Below are positions 17,704 through 26,472 of a stretch of 64,000 bases of DNA, one piece after another. The notes under the pieces are model-generated. The model did not search any database. It was not told the DNA's origin and worked only from the letters and a program-made list of their open reading frames with translations. Location: the NCBI RefSeq assembly GCF_009659535.1, contig NZ_VJZZ01000009.1, positions 55,695 to 119,694 on the forward strand. The letters run 5' to 3'. The number at the start of each line of letters is the position of its first letter. Position 1 is the stretch's first letter. Both the position numbers and the translations under genes were made by a program. Source of the stretch: Aggregicoccus sp. 17bor-14 (GTDB taxonomy: Bacteria > Myxococcota > Myxococcia > Myxococcales > Myxococcaceae).

Positions 17704-18854
17704 GGGTGGCAGTCCTTGGCGGGGCGGCGCTCGCGAGCGGCCGCCTCGCGCGTGGGGTAGTAGGTGCGCCCCTTCGTGGAGGCGTGGGCGAGGCTGGGAC
17801 AGTCCGCGCGGTGGAAGACGGGACTGCCCTTGAGCCCCACGTAGGGCGCCTTCGCGGAGGGCACCGTGGTGGCGGGCGCCGCGGTGGCAGGCGCCGGGGC
17901 GGAGGCTGCTCGGGCTGGAGGCGCGGGCGCGGCGGAGGGCGGGCGCGCGGCGCTCACCGTGAGCTGCGTGCCGTCGCTCTGGGCCGTCACCTCGCCCTGC
18001 AGGTCCGTGCGCAGCACCTCGGCGCCCACGGCGCGCAGGCGCGCGAGCGTCTCGGGGGAGGGGTGGCCGTAGTCGTTGCCGGCGCCGCACGAGATGACGG
18101 CGAAGCGCGGCCGCACCGCCTCGAGGAAGGGCACGGTGGAGGAGTAGCCCCCGCCGTGGTGCGCCACCTTGAGCAGCGCCGCGGAGAGGTCGCGGTGCTC
18201 GGCGAGCAGCCGCTCCTCGGTGTCCTTCTCGGCGTCTCCCACCAGCAGCATCGCGGTGCGCCCGTAGGTGAGCCGCACCACGATGGAGTTCGAGTTCGCG
18301 TCCGAGCGGGTGTGCGCGAGGAAGGGCTCCACGGGGACCCGCGGCCAGAGGATGCTCAGGCTCACGCCGGCGCCCAGCCCCACCTGCACCGGGACCTCGG
18401 GGTGGAGCGGATCCGGCGTGGGCGTGAGCACCTGGCCCACGCGCGCGCCCACGAGCGTGAGCAGGTCGCGGTAGGCGCGGCTCGGGTGATCGAAGCCCGG
18501 GTCCATGTAGCGGCGCGCCCCCACCGCCTCGAGCGCGTCCGGCAGCCCGCCGAGGTGGTCCAGGTGCGGGTGCGTGAGGATGACCAGGTCCAGCGGCCCC
18601 TTCACCAGCTCCTTCAGGCGCCGGGCGAGGGCCGGGCCCGCCTCGGGGGGGCCTCCGTCGATGAGCACCGTCTTGCCCGAGGGCGAGACGATGAGCGCCG
18701 CGTCTCCCTGCCCCACGTCGAAGAAGTGCACGGTGAGGGGAGGAGGCGGCGGGGTCGCGGGAGCCGCTGCGGCGAGCGGGCCCGACGCGGCGGCGCTGCC
18801 CGCGAGCAGCAGGGCGCACAGCAGGGACAGGAGCCGGGAGGGGGCCAGGGTCAC
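17700..18854 (-). CDS. Secreted ComEC-like MBL-fold hydrolase with C-terminal Ada-type metal-binding-like domain
   Basis: 384 residues. A signal peptide (SLLCALLLAGSAAA) is followed by the ComEC C-terminal type metallo-beta-lactamase domain: FFDVGQGDAALI, THPHLDHLGG, LVGDAEKDTEE and KVAHHGGGYSS, the full metal site. After an Ala/Pro linker (about 295-335) comes YVGLKGSPVFHRADC...AKDCHP, similar to the small Cys-containing domain at the end of related hydrolases, but with fewer Cys than Ada. In ComEC the domain is thought to degrade or process DNA; here there are no competence membrane helices, so it would be a free periplasmic or secreted nuclease/phosphodiesterase. Start GTG 18854. Confidence 0.85.
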   Translation of the reverse strand: MTLAPSRLLSLLCALLLAGSAAASGPLAAAAPATPPPPPLTVHFFDVGQGDAALIVSPSGKTVLIDGGPPEAGPALARRLKELVKGPLDLVILTHPHLDHLGGLPDALEAVGARRYMDPGFDHPSRAYRDLLTLVGARVGQVLTPTPDPLHPEVPVQVGLGAGVSLSILWPRVPVEPFLAHTRSDANSNSIVVRLTYGRTAMLLVGDAEKDTEERLLAEHRDLSAALLKVAHHGGGYSSTVPFLEAVRPRFAVISCGAGNDYGHPSPETLARLRAVGAEVLRTDLQGEVTAQSDGTQLTVSAARPPSAAPAPPARAASAPAPATAAPATTVPSAKAPYVGLKGSPVFHRADCPSLAHASTKGRTYYPTREAAARERRPAKDCHP

Positions 18855-18933
18855 CCCCCGAATCTAAGTCCGCCGGGCCCGCGCTGCGGTGGGCGCTTTT
18901 CGCGGCGGGTCAGCTGCGGTACACGCGGGGGCC

Positions 18934-19740
18934 ATGTCCCACGCCCCAGAGATCCTCGAGGTCGTCACCCGCCTGGCGGAGCAGCTGCGCCGCAGCACGC
19001 CCGCCGAGCAGCCGGCCGCGCGCCCTGCTTCCGCTGCAGCACCTCTGACGGCGCCTGGAGTCGAGTCGCTGCGCCCGCAGGACCTCGCGCCCTTCCTCGA
19101 CCACACCCTGCTCAAGCCCGAGGCGAGCGAGGCGGACGTCATCCGGCTCGCCGAGGAGGCGCGCACCCACGGCTTCGCCACGGTGTGCGTGAACGCGGGC
19201 CACGTGGCCGCGGCGGCGCGCGTGCTCGAGGGCAGCCGCACGCTGCCCATCGCCGTGGTGGGCTTCCCGCTCGGCGCCACGCTCAGCAGCGCGAAGGCCT
19301 TCGAGGCGCGCGAGGCGGTGCGCGCAGGGGCGCGCGAGATCGACATGGTGCTCAACGTGGGCGCGCTCAAGGGCAAGGACTACGCGCGCGTGGGCGAGGA
19401 CATCGCCCAGGTGGTGGAGGCGAGCCGCCCCTACCCGGTGAAGGTCATCCTGGAGACGAGCCTGCTCACGCGCGAGGAGAAGATCGCCGCGTGCGTGCTC
19501 TCGCGCGCCGCGGGTGCCGCCTTCGTGAAGACCTCCACGGGCTTCTCCACCAGCGGCGCCACCGTGGAGGACGTGGCGCTGATGCGCGAGGTGGTGGGCC
19601 CCACGATGGGCGTGAAGGCCTCCGGCGGCATCCGCTCCGCCGAGGATGCGCTGCGCATGCTGCGCGCGGGGGCGAACCGCCTGGGCACCAGCGCGTCCGT
19701 GGCCATCGTGGGTGGGCAGACGTCCAGCGCGAAGTACTAG
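18934..19740 (+). CDS. deoC: Deoxyribose-phosphate aldolase
   Basis: 268 residues. DeoC cleaves 2-deoxyribose-5-phosphate to glyceraldehyde-3-phosphate and acetaldehyde. The TIM barrel shows [65 protein letters not shown] (Schiff-base Lys) and [10 protein letters not shown]. Residues 1-45 are a family-atypical helical/Ala-rich extension. ATG 18934 was chosen over a start at 18889; TACACG (18920-18925) ends 8 nt before it with no Shine-Dalgarno, so a leaderless message is likely. It opens the nucleoside catabolic region. Confidence 0.95.
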   Translation: MSHAPEILEVVTRLAEQLRRSTPAEQPAARPASAAAPLTAPGVESLRPQDLAPFLDHTLLKPEASEADVIRLAEEARTHGFATVCVNAGHVAAAARVLEGSRTLPIAVVGFPLGATLSSAKAFEAREAVRAGAREIDMVLNVGALKGKDYARVGEDIAQVVEASRPYPVKVILETSLLTREEKIAACVLSRAAGAAFVKTSTGFSTSGATVEDVALMREVVGPTMGVKASGGIRSAEDALRMLRAGANRLGTSASVAIVGGQTSSAKY

Positions 19741-19780
19741 CCCCGCAGCCCGGAACCCGGAACCCGGGAGGACCCGCACC

Positions 19781-20173
19781 GTGAACGCGAAACAGCGCGA
19801 AGCCTTCCTGCAGCGCCTGCTCTCCCTGCACGCGGAGCTCACCGGCAAGGCGCCGCTGCGCATCGAGCCCAACCGCACCGACGACGCGAAGGTGGGCGGC
19901 GACGAGGACGAGCAGCCGCTCAACGAGATGATGCAGGCCATCGCCTCGAGCCGGAACCGCAACACCGACGGCGTGCTCAAGCGCGTGGTGAAGGCGCTGG
20001 GCAAGCTGCGCGAGGAACCGGACAGCTACGGCGAGTGCGAGGAGTGCGGCGACGCGCTGCCGCTCAAGCGGCTCGAGGCCATGCCCTACGCGGAGTACTG
20101 CGTCACCTGCCAGGGCAAGCGCGACGCACCCAAGGGCGGGCCCACCCGCAAGAAGCTCACCGACTACACCTGA
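19781..20173 (+). CDS. TraR/DksA-type zinc-finger protein
   Basis: 130 residues. A helical N-terminal part is followed by the C4 zinc finger CEECGDALPLKRLEAMPYAEYC..C, in the position typical of TraR/DksA proteins, which bind the RNA polymerase secondary channel and alter promoter activity with ppGpp. Start GTG 19781 with GGGAGGACC upstream. It lies 41 nt after deoC and 33 nt before the mutase gene, so probably cotranscribed. Confidence 0.87.
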   Translation: MNAKQREAFLQRLLSLHAELTGKAPLRIEPNRTDDAKVGGDEDEQPLNEMMQAIASSRNRNTDGVLKRVVKALGKLREEPDSYGECEECGDALPLKRLEAMPYAEYCVTCQGKRDAPKGGPTRKKLTDYT

Positions 20174-20205
20174 GCCGTCTCTCCCCCGACGAGAGGACCC
20201 ACCGG

Positions 20206-21945
20206 ATGACCACCGAGCAGCTGCTGCAGCAGGCCACCCTCTGGCGCAGCGAGGACCCGGACCCGCACACCGTGGCCGAGCTGGACGCGCTGCTCGCGCG
20301 CCGCTCGGGCGAGGACCTCGCGTCGCTCGCGGACCGCTTCGCGGGGGCGCTGGAGTTCGGCACCGCGGGGCTGCGCGGGCTGGTGGGCGCGGGGCCCAAC
20401 CGGATGAACCGCGCCGTGGTGCGGCGCACCACGGCGGGGCTCGCGCGCTACCTCAAGGCGCAGGTGCCGGACGTGGCGGCGCGCGGCGTGGTGGTGGGGC
20501 GCGACGGCCGGCGCATGAGCGCCGAGTTCGCCGAGGACACGGCGCGCGTGCTCGCCTCCGAGGGCATCCCTGCGCGCGTGTTCACCGCGCTGGTGCCCAC
20601 GCCGCTCGTGGCCTTCGCCGCGCTCGAGCTGAAGGCGGCCGCGGCGGTGATGGTGACCGCGAGCCACAACCCGCCCGAGTACAACGGCTACAAGGTCTAC
20701 TGGGGCAACGGGGCGCAGATCATCCCCCCGCACGACAAGGGCATCGCGGCGGCCATCGCGCAGGTGGAGCCCGCCAACGCGCTCCGCCTGCTCACCCCGG
20801 AAGAGGCGCGCGCGCGCGGGCTCTGGGAGGACCTGGGCGAGGCGCTGGGCGAGCGCTACCTCGAGGCCATCGCTTCCTTGCGCGTGCACGGCCGGGGCTC
20901 GCCCACGCTCTCCATCGTCTACACCGCGATGCACGGCGTGGGCGGCGTGTGGGTGGAGAAGGCGCTCGCGCGCGCAGGCTTCGAGCGGGTGCAGGTGGTG
21001 GCCGAGCAGCAGCAGCCGGACGGCGCCTTTCCCACCGTGCGCTTCCCCAACCCGGAGGAGCCGGGCGCGATGGACCGCAGCACCGCGCTCGCCGAGCGCG
21101 TGCGCGCGGACCTGGTGCTCGCCAACGACCCGGACGCGGACCGGCTCGCGGTGATGGCGCGAGACGCGCAAGGGGCGCTGCGCCAGCTCAGCGGCAACGA
21201 GGTGGGGGTGCTCCTGGGCCACTACCTGCTCACCCAGGGCACGAAGCGCGCGCGCCCCTACGTGGTGACCACCATCGTCTCCAGCACCCAGCTGGGCGAG
21301 CTCGCGCGCGACCTGGGCGCCGCGTACGACGAGGTGCTCACGGGCTTCAAGTGGATCGCCAACCGCGCGCTCGAGCGCGAGCAGCGCGAGGGGCTGCAGT
21401 TCGTCTTCGGCTACGAGGAGGCGCTCGGCTACACCGTGGGCACCGTGGCGCGCGACAAGGACGGCATCGGCGCGGCGCTGGTGTTCGCGGACCTGGCGTC
21501 CTGGTGCGAGGCGCGCGGCAGCAGCGTGCTGGGCTACCTGGAGGAGATCCAGCGCCGCCACGGCCTCTTCCTCGCCGCGCAGAGGAACTTCACCCTGCCC
21601 GGCGCCGAGGGCGCCCAGCGCATCGCGCAGATCATGGAGGCCTTCCGCGCGCAGGCCCCCGCGCGCATCGGTGCGCACGAGGTGCAGCGCACCCGCGACT
21701 ACGGGCGCGGCGAGGGCGGGCTGCCGCGCTCCAACGTGCTCGCCTACGAGCTGTCCGGCGGAGGCCGCGTCACCCTGCGTCCCAGCGGCACCGAGCCCAA
21801 GATCAAGTACTACTTCGAGCTGAAGGAGACCCCCGCCGCGGGCGAGCCCATCGCCGCGGCCCGCGCGCGCGGGGAGGCCCGGCTCGAGGCGCTGATGCAG
21901 GCCTTCGTCGCCCTCGCCCACGAGCGCGGCCAGCCCCCGACCTGA
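20206..21945 (+). CDS. Alpha-D-phosphohexomutase (PGM2/PgcA-like; possibly phosphopentomutase)
   Basis: 579 residues, four-domain phosphohexomutase fold. The phosphoserine loop is TASHNPPEYNGYK, the metal loop NDPDADRLAV, the sugar loop GYEEALGYTVG and the phosphate loop RPSGTEPKIKYY. Length and YEEALGY place it with the PGM2 / PgcA group, whose human member acts as a phosphopentomutase. Between deoC and nucleoside phosphorylase genes that activity, converting (deoxy)ribose-1-phosphate to the 5-phosphate, would close the pathway because no deoB is seen here. Glucose phosphate mutase is the alternative. Confidence 0.88.
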   Translation: MTTEQLLQQATLWRSEDPDPHTVAELDALLARRSGEDLASLADRFAGALEFGTAGLRGLVGAGPNRMNRAVVRRTTAGLARYLKAQVPDVAARGVVVGRDGRRMSAEFAEDTARVLASEGIPARVFTALVPTPLVAFAALELKAAAAVMVTASHNPPEYNGYKVYWGNGAQIIPPHDKGIAAAIAQVEPANALRLLTPEEARARGLWEDLGEALGERYLEAIASLRVHGRGSPTLSIVYTAMHGVGGVWVEKALARAGFERVQVVAEQQQPDGAFPTVRFPNPEEPGAMDRSTALAERVRADLVLANDPDADRLAVMARDAQGALRQLSGNEVGVLLGHYLLTQGTKRARPYVVTTIVSSTQLGELARDLGAAYDEVLTGFKWIANRALEREQREGLQFVFGYEEALGYTVGTVARDKDGIGAALVFADLASWCEARGSSVLGYLEEIQRRHGLFLAAQRNFTLPGAEGAQRIAQIMEAFRAQAPARIGAHEVQRTRDYGRGEGGLPRSNVLAYELSGGGRVTLRPSGTEPKIKYYFELKETPAAGEPIAAARARGEARLEALMQAFVALAHERGQPPT

Positions 21946-21961
21946 GGGCTGCCTGCCCGTT

Positions 21962-21981
21962 CTCCAATTGCTGGAGTTTTT
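21962..21981 (+). terminator. Short hairpin with T-run after the mutase gene
   Basis: CTCCA (21962-21966) and TGGAG (21972-21976) enclose a 5-nt loop and are followed by five T residues (21977-21981). It lies 17 nt after the mutase stop in a locally AT-richer patch. The stem is short, so termination may be partial. Confidence 0.55.
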
Positions 21982-22072
21982 CAGCCTGTCTGAGATCGGT
22001 GGAATCGCGGGGCGGGGCAGGGCATGAAGGCGCCCGTCAGACTCCAAGAGTCGAAAGGAAAAGAGAGTTCAT

Positions 22073-22759
22073 ATGCGTCTACTGAACGTGGTGGGAGCGG
22101 CGCTGGTGGCGCTCGCGGTGGCGGGGGCCGGTGAGGCCCAGGCCCAGCGCACGACCGCGTCCGCGGGCTACAGCAGCCGCGGCCAGGGCTGGAGCGTGCT
22201 GTCCGGCGAGACCGTGGGCCAGGGCAACAACGTCTTCAGCGCCCAGGTGGGCTGGCCGGGCATCAGCGCCTCGCTGCTGCACGGCGGCACGGACCGCTTC
22301 GACATCGGCGGCCGCTTCGCCTTCAACTGGGGCGTGCAGAAGATGGTCGAGTTCACGCAGCCGGGCATCTCGCTCTCGGCGCTGATGAAGCTCAACCTGC
22401 TGGACACCGGGCGCTTCAACCTGGGCATGACCTTCGAGCCCGGGCCCTTCTTCATCTTCTCGGACTTCAGGAGCGACGTGGGCCTGGACCTGCCCGTGGG
22501 GCTGCAGCTGGGCGTGCCCGTGGGCAACGCGCTGATGCTCAGCGGCGGCATCGACCTGCCGCTGTGGGTCACCTTCGGGGACAACGGCGGCCTCTGGGTC
22601 CCCGTGCTCTTCGGCGGCGGGCTCGAGTACTTCATCGACCGCAACCTCAGCGTGAACTTCAAGGTCCGCATGGGCCCCACCTTCTCGCCGAACTACGGCA
22701 ACCGCAGCGACAGCTTCTTCTCGCTCGAGTCGCTGGTCGGGATCGCGGTGAAGCTGTAG
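22073..22759 (+). CDS. Putative outer-membrane beta-barrel protein
   Basis: 228 residues. A signal peptide (VVGAALVALAVAGAGEAQAQ) precedes alternating hydrophobic beta strands (for example FSAQVGWPGISASLLHGG, FNLGMTFEPGPFFIFSD) ending in SLVGIAVKL with a C-terminal hydrophobic residue. This suggests a small barrel of eight or so strands. No specific family is recognised. GAAAAGAGAG precedes the ATG at 22073. It is flanked by hairpins on both sides and appears monocistronic. Confidence 0.72.
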   Translation: MRLLNVVGAALVALAVAGAGEAQAQRTTASAGYSSRGQGWSVLSGETVGQGNNVFSAQVGWPGISASLLHGGTDRFDIGGRFAFNWGVQKMVEFTQPGISLSALMKLNLLDTGRFNLGMTFEPGPFFIFSDFRSDVGLDLPVGLQLGVPVGNALMLSGGIDLPLWVTFGDNGGLWVPVLFGGGLEYFIDRNLSVNFKVRMGPTFSPNYGNRSDSFFSLESLVGIAVKL

Positions 22760-22770
22760 TCGCATCTTTC

Positions 22771-22795
22771 GCGCGCCCGGGGGAACCGGGCGCGC
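22771..22795. terminator. Perfect 10-bp GC hairpin between convergent genes
   Basis: GCGCGCCCGG (22771-22780) and CCGGGCGCGC (22786-22795) pair fully over a 5-nt loop. It sits between the end of the barrel gene and the end of the minus-strand permease gene, so it could act in both directions. No T-run is present. Confidence 0.55.
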
Positions 22796-22868
22796 GGGCG
22801 GCACGAGAGGTCGTCCTGGAAGGTGACGCGGTTCGGGTCGTGCGTCGCCTCTGGCACCCCTCGCCCGG

Positions 22869-23798
22869 CTAGCGCGACTCCTGCTCGTAGGGCACGCCGA
22901 GCGCCGCGGGCGCGTGCGCCTTGCCGCCGCGCAGCGCGAGCAGCACCAGGGTGAGCACGTAGGGCAGGGCGAGCAGGAAGCCCTGGGGCACCACCTGCAG
23001 GAGCCCCGGCGCGCTCGAGGCGAGCCCGATGCGCAGCGCGTTGCCCGCCGCGAAGAAGAGCGCCGCGCCGGCCGCGCCGCGGAAGCTCCAGCGCCCGAAC
23101 ACCATCGCCGCGAGCGCCATGAAGCCCAGGCCCGCCGGCATGTGCTGCTCGAAGCGGTCCAGCACCGCGCAGCTCAGCGCCGCGCCGCCCAGGCCCGCGA
23201 GCAGCCCGCCGCCCAGCACCGCGCCCCAGCGCAGGCCCAGCACGCTCAGGCCCAGCGTGGCCACCGCGTGCGGCCGCTCGCCCACCGCGCGCAGCCGCAG
23301 CCCCAGCGCCGTGCGCTGCAGGAGCGCCTGCAGCGCGAAGGGCAGGAGCAGGGCAAGGTAGGTGAGCAGCGAGTGCCCAGAGAGCGCGCGCAGCAGCGGC
23401 ACCGCGTCCAGCCCCGGCAGGCTCCAGGTGCGCAGTTGGGTGATGGAGGGCGTGCCGCTGGGCGAGTACAGCGACTCGAGCACGAAGGTGCCCCCGGCGA
23501 GCGCCACCAGGTTGAGCGCCATGCCGCTCACCACCTGGTCCGCGCGCCAGCGCAGGCTGAGGTAGCCGTGCACCGCGGCCATCACGGCGCCCGCGCCCAT
23601 GCCCACCAGCACCGCGAGCCCGGTGGGCATGTACAGCGCCGCCACGGCCGCGCAGAAGGCGCCCGCGCGCATCATCCCCTCCACGCCCACGCTCACCACG
23701 CCCGCGCGCTCCGAGAGCGTGGCGCCCAGCGCGGCGAACACCAGCGCGGGGGCCGCCTCCAGGGTGGAGTGCAGCAGCGCCTCGAGCACCTCAAGCAC
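22869..23798 (-). CDS. Nucleoside ABC transporter permease (second subunit)
   Basis: 309 residues with about eight to ten membrane helices and the BPD_transp_2 pattern of sugar/nucleoside importers (ERAGVVSVGVEGMMRAGAF; GLRLRAVGERPHAVATLGLSV). It resembles NupQ/BmpD-type permeases. GTG 23798 with GGAGG 6 nt upstream overlaps the preceding permease stop by 8 nt, a sign of coupling. It is the last gene of the four-gene transporter operon. The substrate, purine or pyrimidine nucleosides, is inferred from family and neighbours. Confidence 0.9.
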   Translation of the reverse strand: MLEVLEALLHSTLEAAPALVFAALGATLSERAGVVSVGVEGMMRAGAFCAAVAALYMPTGLAVLVGMGAGAVMAAVHGYLSLRWRADQVVSGMALNLVALAGGTFVLESLYSPSGTPSITQLRTWSLPGLDAVPLLRALSGHSLLTYLALLLPFALQALLQRTALGLRLRAVGERPHAVATLGLSVLGLRWGAVLGGGLLAGLGGAALSCAVLDRFEQHMPAGLGFMALAAMVFGRWSFRGAAGAALFFAAGNALRIGLASSAPGLLQVVPQGFLLALPYVLTLVLLALRGGKAHAPAALGVPYEQESR

Positions 23799-24918
23799 GG
23801 GGCACCTCCGTGCTCGCCACCACCGCCGAGCCCGTCACGGCGCTGCGCCGGCGCACCAGCGTGAGCCAGGCGAGCCGGCCCGCCACCAGCAGCAGGGCGA
23901 GGCCCTGGATGAGCTCCGGGAAGCTCTTGTGCACGCCCAGCAGCTGCATGCGCGTGCCGCCCGCGCGCAGCACGCCGAAGAAGAGCGCCGCGGCCGCGGT
24001 GCCTCCCGGGTGGCTGCCGCCCAGCAGCGCGATGGCGATGCCGTCGAAGCCGTAGGGCGCACCGAGGCTCGAGGGGTACTTGAGCTCCGTGCCCAGCACC
24101 AGCACCGCGCCCGCGAGGCCCGCGAGCGCGCCCGCCAGCGCCATGGTCTCCGTCACGCGGCGCGCCACCGGGATGCCGGCCGTGCGCGCGGCCTCCGCGC
24201 CCTGGCCCACGGCGCGCACCTCGTAGCCCACGCGCGTGCGCAAGAGCCACAGCCACACCAGCGCCGCGGCGAGCAGCGCGAGCGGCAGGCCGAGGTTCAG
24301 GCGCGAGAGGCTTCCGAGCAGCCGCGGCAGCTCCGCGGTGGCGAGCACCTCGTCCGTGCCCGAGCGCGAAAGCTCTCCGCTCGCGCTCGCGCGCAGCGGG
24401 CCCACCACGAGCCAGTTGTCCACGAGGCTCACCGCCACCCAGTTGAGCATGATGGTGCTGATCACCTCGTGCACCCCGCGCCGCAGCTTGAGCAGCGCGG
24501 GCAAGAGCGCCCACAGCCCACCCGCGACGCCCGCGGCGAGCAGCGCGAGCGGCAGGTGCAGGAAGGCGGGGAGGGAGAGCTGCGCGCCCACCACGGCCGC
24601 CACCAGCGCGCCCACCACCATCTGCCCCTGCGCCCCGATGTTGAAGAGCCCCACCCGGAAGGCCACCGCCACCGAGAGCCCGGTGAAGGTGAGCAGCGCC
24701 GCCTTCGTGCCCGCCTCGCCCCAGGGGCGGGTGAGCAGCGTGAGGGGCCCGCCCTCCAGGTACGCGCCCCAGTCCCCGATGCCCCCGGCGAGCATCTGCC
24801 CGTAGGCCTGCAGCGCCGTGTCCAGGTCGCGCGTGAGGGCGATGGCGAGGAAGCCCAGCGCCAGCGCGAGCGCGATGGACAGCAGCGACGGCAGCACCGC
24901 GCGAAGCCGCTCACCCAT
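23791..24918 (-). CDS. Nucleoside ABC transporter permease (first subunit)
   Basis: 375 residues, about nine membrane helices. FNIGAQGQMVVGALVAAVVG and TIMLNWVAVSLVDNWL are typical of the larger permease in BMP-type nucleoside importers, and YEVRAVGQGAEAARTAGI is the cytoplasmic coupling (EAA-like) loop. It forms a heterodimer with the next permease. It overlaps the ATPase gene by 8 nt at its start (ATG 24918) and the second permease by 8 nt at its end. Confidence 0.91.
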   Translation of the reverse strand: MGERLRAVLPSLLSIALALALGFLAIALTRDLDTALQAYGQMLAGGIGDWGAYLEGGPLTLLTRPWGEAGTKAALLTFTGLSVAVAFRVGLFNIGAQGQMVVGALVAAVVGAQLSLPAFLHLPLALLAAGVAGGLWALLPALLKLRRGVHEVISTIMLNWVAVSLVDNWLVVGPLRASASGELSRSGTDEVLATAELPRLLGSLSRLNLGLPLALLAAALVWLWLLRTRVGYEVRAVGQGAEAARTAGIPVARRVTETMALAGALAGLAGAVLVLGTELKYPSSLGAPYGFDGIAIALLGGSHPGGTAAAALFFGVLRAGGTRMQLLGVHKSFPELIQGLALLLVAGRLAWLTLVRRRSAVTGSAVVASTEVPRA

Positions 24919-26449
24919 GCTGCGCTCCCAGCATGCGGCGCCCCAGCTCCTGCACGTCGAAGGCCTCGCGCGCGAACTCGCCGTTCACCTTGCCCGCGTA
25001 CAGCACGTACACCCGGTCGCTCAAGGCGAGCACCTCGTCCAGGTCCAAGGAGAGCAGCAGGATGCCGGCGCCGCGCGCGCGCGCCTCGCGCAGCCGCGCG
25101 CGCACCTGCGCCACCGCGCCGATGTCCAGCCCGCGCGTGGGCTGCATCACCACCAGCAGCCCGGGCCCCGCGTCCAGCTCGCGCGCCACCACCACCTTCT
25201 GCTGGTTGCCGCCCGAGAGCGAGCCGAGCTGCGCCCCGGGAGCGCGCGGCCGCACGTCGTAGGCCACGAGCAGCTGCTCCGCGTGGCTGCGCCGGCTCGC
25301 GAAGTCGACGAAAGGCCCGCGCGCGAAGGGCGCCTGGGTCTGCCGCCCCAGCGCCACGTTCTCCTCCACGCTCATGCTCTTCACCACGGCGCGCGCGAGC
25401 CGGTCCTCCGGGATGTGGCCCACCCCGCGCGAGCGCGCGAGCGCGGGCGTGAGCCCCGCGAGCGGCCCGCCGAGCAGCGTGCCCGCCCCGCCCGAGAGGG
25501 GGCGCAGGCCGGTGAGCACCTCGGCCAGCTCGCGCTGCCCGTTGCCGTCCACGCCGGCCACGCCCACGATCTCCCCCGCGCGCACGCGAAGGCTCACGCC
25601 GCGCAGCGCGGGCCTGCCCTCGTCGTCGCGCGCCTCGAGCCCCTGGGCCTCGAGCACGGTGACACCAGGCGCGGAAGGCCCGGCCGGCGAGGGCTCGGCC
25701 GGAGAGGTCGCGGTCGGAGAGAGCTCCGCGAGCAGGGTCTCGGCCGCGCCCGCCTTCGCGCGCCCGTTGCCCACCATCAGGTCCGCGAGACGCTCGGCAC
25801 TGGCCTCGCTCGCGCGCAGCTCGGCGACGAGGCGGCCGCGGCGCATCACCGCGATGCGGTCCGCCACCCGCAGGACCTCGGAGAGCTTGTGGCTGATGAA
25901 GAGCACCGTGCGCCCCTGCGCGGCGAGCCCCCGCACCACGCCCAGCAGCTCCTCGGCCTCCTGCGGGGTGAGCACCGCGGTGGGCTCGTCCAGCACCAGC
26001 ACCTGGGCGCCGCGGTACAGCGCCTTCACGATCTCCACCTTCTGCTGGCTGCCCACGCTCAGCGACTCGACGGGGGCGCGCGGGTCCAGCCGGAAGCCGT
26101 AGCGCTCGCACACCTCGGCCACCTGCGCGTACGCGGCCTCCAGGTCCAGGAGCCCGCGGCGGCGCGGCTCCTTCCCCAGCACCACGTTCTCCGCCACGCT
26201 GAGCGAGGGCAGGAGCATGAAGTGCTGGTGCACCATGCCCACCCCGCGCGAGATGGCGTCGCGCGGGCTCTTGAGCCGCACCGGCTCCCCGCCGAAGCGC
26301 ACCTCGCCCGCGTCCGGGTGGTACAGCCCGTACAGCACGTTCATCAACGTGGTCTTGCCCGCGCCGTTCTCGCCCACGATCGCGAGCACCTCGCCCGCGC
26401 GCACCTCGAGCGACACGTCGTCGAGCGCCTTCACGTTGGCGCCGCACAC
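24911..26449 (-). CDS. Nucleoside ABC transporter ATPase with two nucleotide-binding domains
   Basis: At least 512 residues with two ABC cassettes. The first has Walker A GENGAGKTT, Q-loop HQHFML, signature LSVGSQQK (degenerate) and Walker B VLVLDEPTA. The second has a degenerate P-loop GVDGNGQRE, signature LSGGNQQK and MQPTRGLD, as in other sugar/nucleoside importers (RbsA, NupO). The GTG at 26449 gives a protein missing the first beta strand (ISLHHIHK). The frame stays open upstream to a CTG at 26476 that overlaps the binding-protein stop codon, so the true start may be that non-standard CTG. Confidence 0.9.
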   Translation of the reverse strand: MCGANVKALDDVSLEVRAGEVLAIVGENGAGKTTLMNVLYGLYHPDAGEVRFGGEPVRLKSPRDAISRGVGMVHQHFMLLPSLSVAENVVLGKEPRRRGLLDLEAAYAQVAEVCERYGFRLDPRAPVESLSVGSQQKVEIVKALYRGAQVLVLDEPTAVLTPQEAEELLGVVRGLAAQGRTVLFISHKLSEVLRVADRIAVMRRGRLVAELRASEASAERLADLMVGNGRAKAGAAETLLAELSPTATSPAEPSPAGPSAPGVTVLEAQGLEARDDEGRPALRGVSLRVRAGEIVGVAGVDGNGQRELAEVLTGLRPLSGGAGTLLGGPLAGLTPALARSRGVGHIPEDRLARAVVKSMSVEENVALGRQTQAPFARGPFVDFASRRSHAEQLLVAYDVRPRAPGAQLGSLSGGNQQKVVVARELDAGPGLLVVMQPTRGLDIGAVAQVRARLREARARGAGILLLSLDLDEVLALSDRVYVLYAGKVNGEFAREAFDVQELGRRMLGAQHG

Positions 26450-26472
26450 CTTGTGGATGTGGTGGAGCGAGA

